Of a DNA stretch of 7,368 nucleotides, positions 6,731 to 7,368 are shown one piece after another (position 1 is the first letter of the stretch; each line of letters starts with the position of its first letter). The translations under genes and the position numbers were made by a program. Source of the DNA: Promethearchaeia archaeon (GTDB lineage Archaea; Asgardarchaeota; Lokiarchaeia; Sigyniarchaeales; SOKP01); the NCBI GenBank assembly GCA_029856295.1, contig JAHQWS010000113.1:1-7368 (forward strand), read 5' to 3'. The notes beneath the pieces were generated by a model that saw nothing but the letters and a program-made list of their open reading frames with translations, did no database searches and was not told where the DNA came from.

Positions 6731-6755
6731 ACGAAAATATTAATTATGATATAGT
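6731..6755 (+). promoter_or_regulatory. Candidate promoter and half-site of ferredoxin-family gene
   Basis: An A-rich, BRE-like stretch followed by ATATTAA (about 6731-6742) lies some 23-34 nt upstream of the ATG at 6765, which would give a leaderless or nearly leaderless message. A TATAGT at 6750-6755 matches the half-site in the regulator's own promoter. A single six-base AT-rich match is weak evidence alone; its place between the regulator and this gene is what makes it notable. Confidence 0.3.
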
Positions 6756-6764
6756 AGATATAAA

Positions 6765-7368
6765 ATGTCTGAAAAAGATTTAGAAATATATAGAGAGCTA
6801 CAAAAACATCTCGATGGTATGCCTGTTGGATTCCCTGCGACCGAATCAGGTGTGGAATTAAAGGTATTGAAACATCTTTCACTCCCGAAGAGGCAGAAAT
6901 TGCTGTAAAATTAAATTTTATGCCAGATCCTTTAAAGAAAATTTATCGAAAGGTTAAAAAAACTGGCATATCTATTGAAGATCTTGAAAAGAAGCTCAAC
7001 GTTATGTATGAAAAAGGGCTTTTAAATTACGGAAAAAGCGTAAGTGAGAACGGAGAAGAAGTAAAATATTATGCGAATGCTGTGTTAGTGATTGGAATGT
7101 TTGAATATCAGTTAGGACGGCTAACTAAAGAGTTCATTGAAGATATAAAACAATATTTCGAAGAAACCTTTTTTGAAAAAGAATTCAATAAAACGGGAAT
7201 TCCTCAATTAAGGACTATCCCAATTGGGAAGAGTATTCCTCACGAACAAAATGTAGCTTCTTACGATGACTTAAGGCATATTATTGAGAATTGTAAGGGC
7301 TCTATAGCAGTAGCAAAATGCATATGCCGTCAGGGTAAAGATTTACTGGGAGATCCTTGTAAAAAGAC
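6765..7368 (+). pseudogene. 4Fe-4S ferredoxin-family protein, frameshifted and cut by window end
   Basis: From ATG 6765 the reading frame encodes 38 plausible residues (MSEKDLEIY..., MPVGFPATESGVELKVLKHL) and then meets a stop at 6906-6908. The +2 frame from ACT at 6881 continues the same protein without interruption to the window end (TPEEAEIAVKLNF..., 162 codons). Inserting one T in CTTTC (6876-6880) gives HLFTPEEAE, the junction expected for this archaeal/anaerobe family. The family begins with a helical, winged-helix-like region of about 200 residues and continues into a Cys-rich segment and ferredoxin-type 4Fe-4S domains. Here the first cysteines appear in CICRQGKDLLGDPC just before the edge; the cluster-binding domains lie outside. 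The role is presumably electron transfer or redox sensing, but partners are unknown. The frame break may be a real mutation or a homopolymer sequencing error. An internal ATG at 6920 could only make a shortened product. Confidence 0.75.

Noticed and set aside
6873..6882. Programmed ribosomal frameshift in the ferredoxin-family gene
   Set aside because: There is no slippery heptamer or obvious stimulatory structure, and the family is normally encoded in one frame.
1..7368. CRISPR array, tRNA, rRNA or insertion sequence
   Set aside because: No regularly spaced repeats, cloverleaf-like elements, rRNA motifs, transposase or terminal inverted repeats were seen.

Overview
The window looks like a chromosomal piece of a low-GC archaeon, possibly an Asgard (Lokiarchaeia-like) genome. 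The support is indirect: TATA-like boxes close to start codons, oligo-T tracts rather than GC-rich hairpins after genes, an ArsR-type winged-helix regulator, a DUF3795 Cys-rich protein, and a long HEAT-plus-leucine-rich-repeat protein of a kind common in Asgard genomes. No ribosomal or other phylogenetic marker is present, so this placement is inference.

Layout: positions 1-135 are an AT-rich leader with a strong inverted repeat at the left edge. A forward two-gene unit follows: a B12-binding-type radical SAM enzyme (136-1980) and, 38 nt downstream, a haloalkane-dehalogenase-like alpha/beta hydrolase (2019-3113), closed by an oligo-T tract. After a 174-nt AT-rich gap comes a second forward pair: a HEAT/LRR protein (3288-4787) and, 25 nt downstream, an unrecognised 177-residue protein (4813-5346). 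A DUF3795/zinc-ribbon gene (5832-5368, reverse) converges on that pair. It diverges from a winged-helix regulator (5946-6713), and the 113-nt divergent region carries a cluster of ACTATA/TATAGT half-sites. Last comes the start of a 4Fe-4S ferredoxin-family protein (from 6765). It carries a -1 frameshift near 6876-6880 and runs off the right edge just after its first cysteines.

How the genes may work together: the regulator very likely controls itself and, from a shared half-site and adjacency, perhaps the ferredoxin-family gene. The regulator has two cysteine pairs that could sense metal or redox state. The radical SAM/hydrolase pair looks like a small metabolic unit of unknown substrate. The LRR protein probably acts as an intracellular protein-binding scaffold, and its co-oriented partner is unknown. 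I found no mobile element, CRISPR array, tRNA or rRNA. I see no clearly new multi-gene system; the best leads are the operator cluster, the radical SAM-dehalogenase pairing and the LRR/orphan pair.
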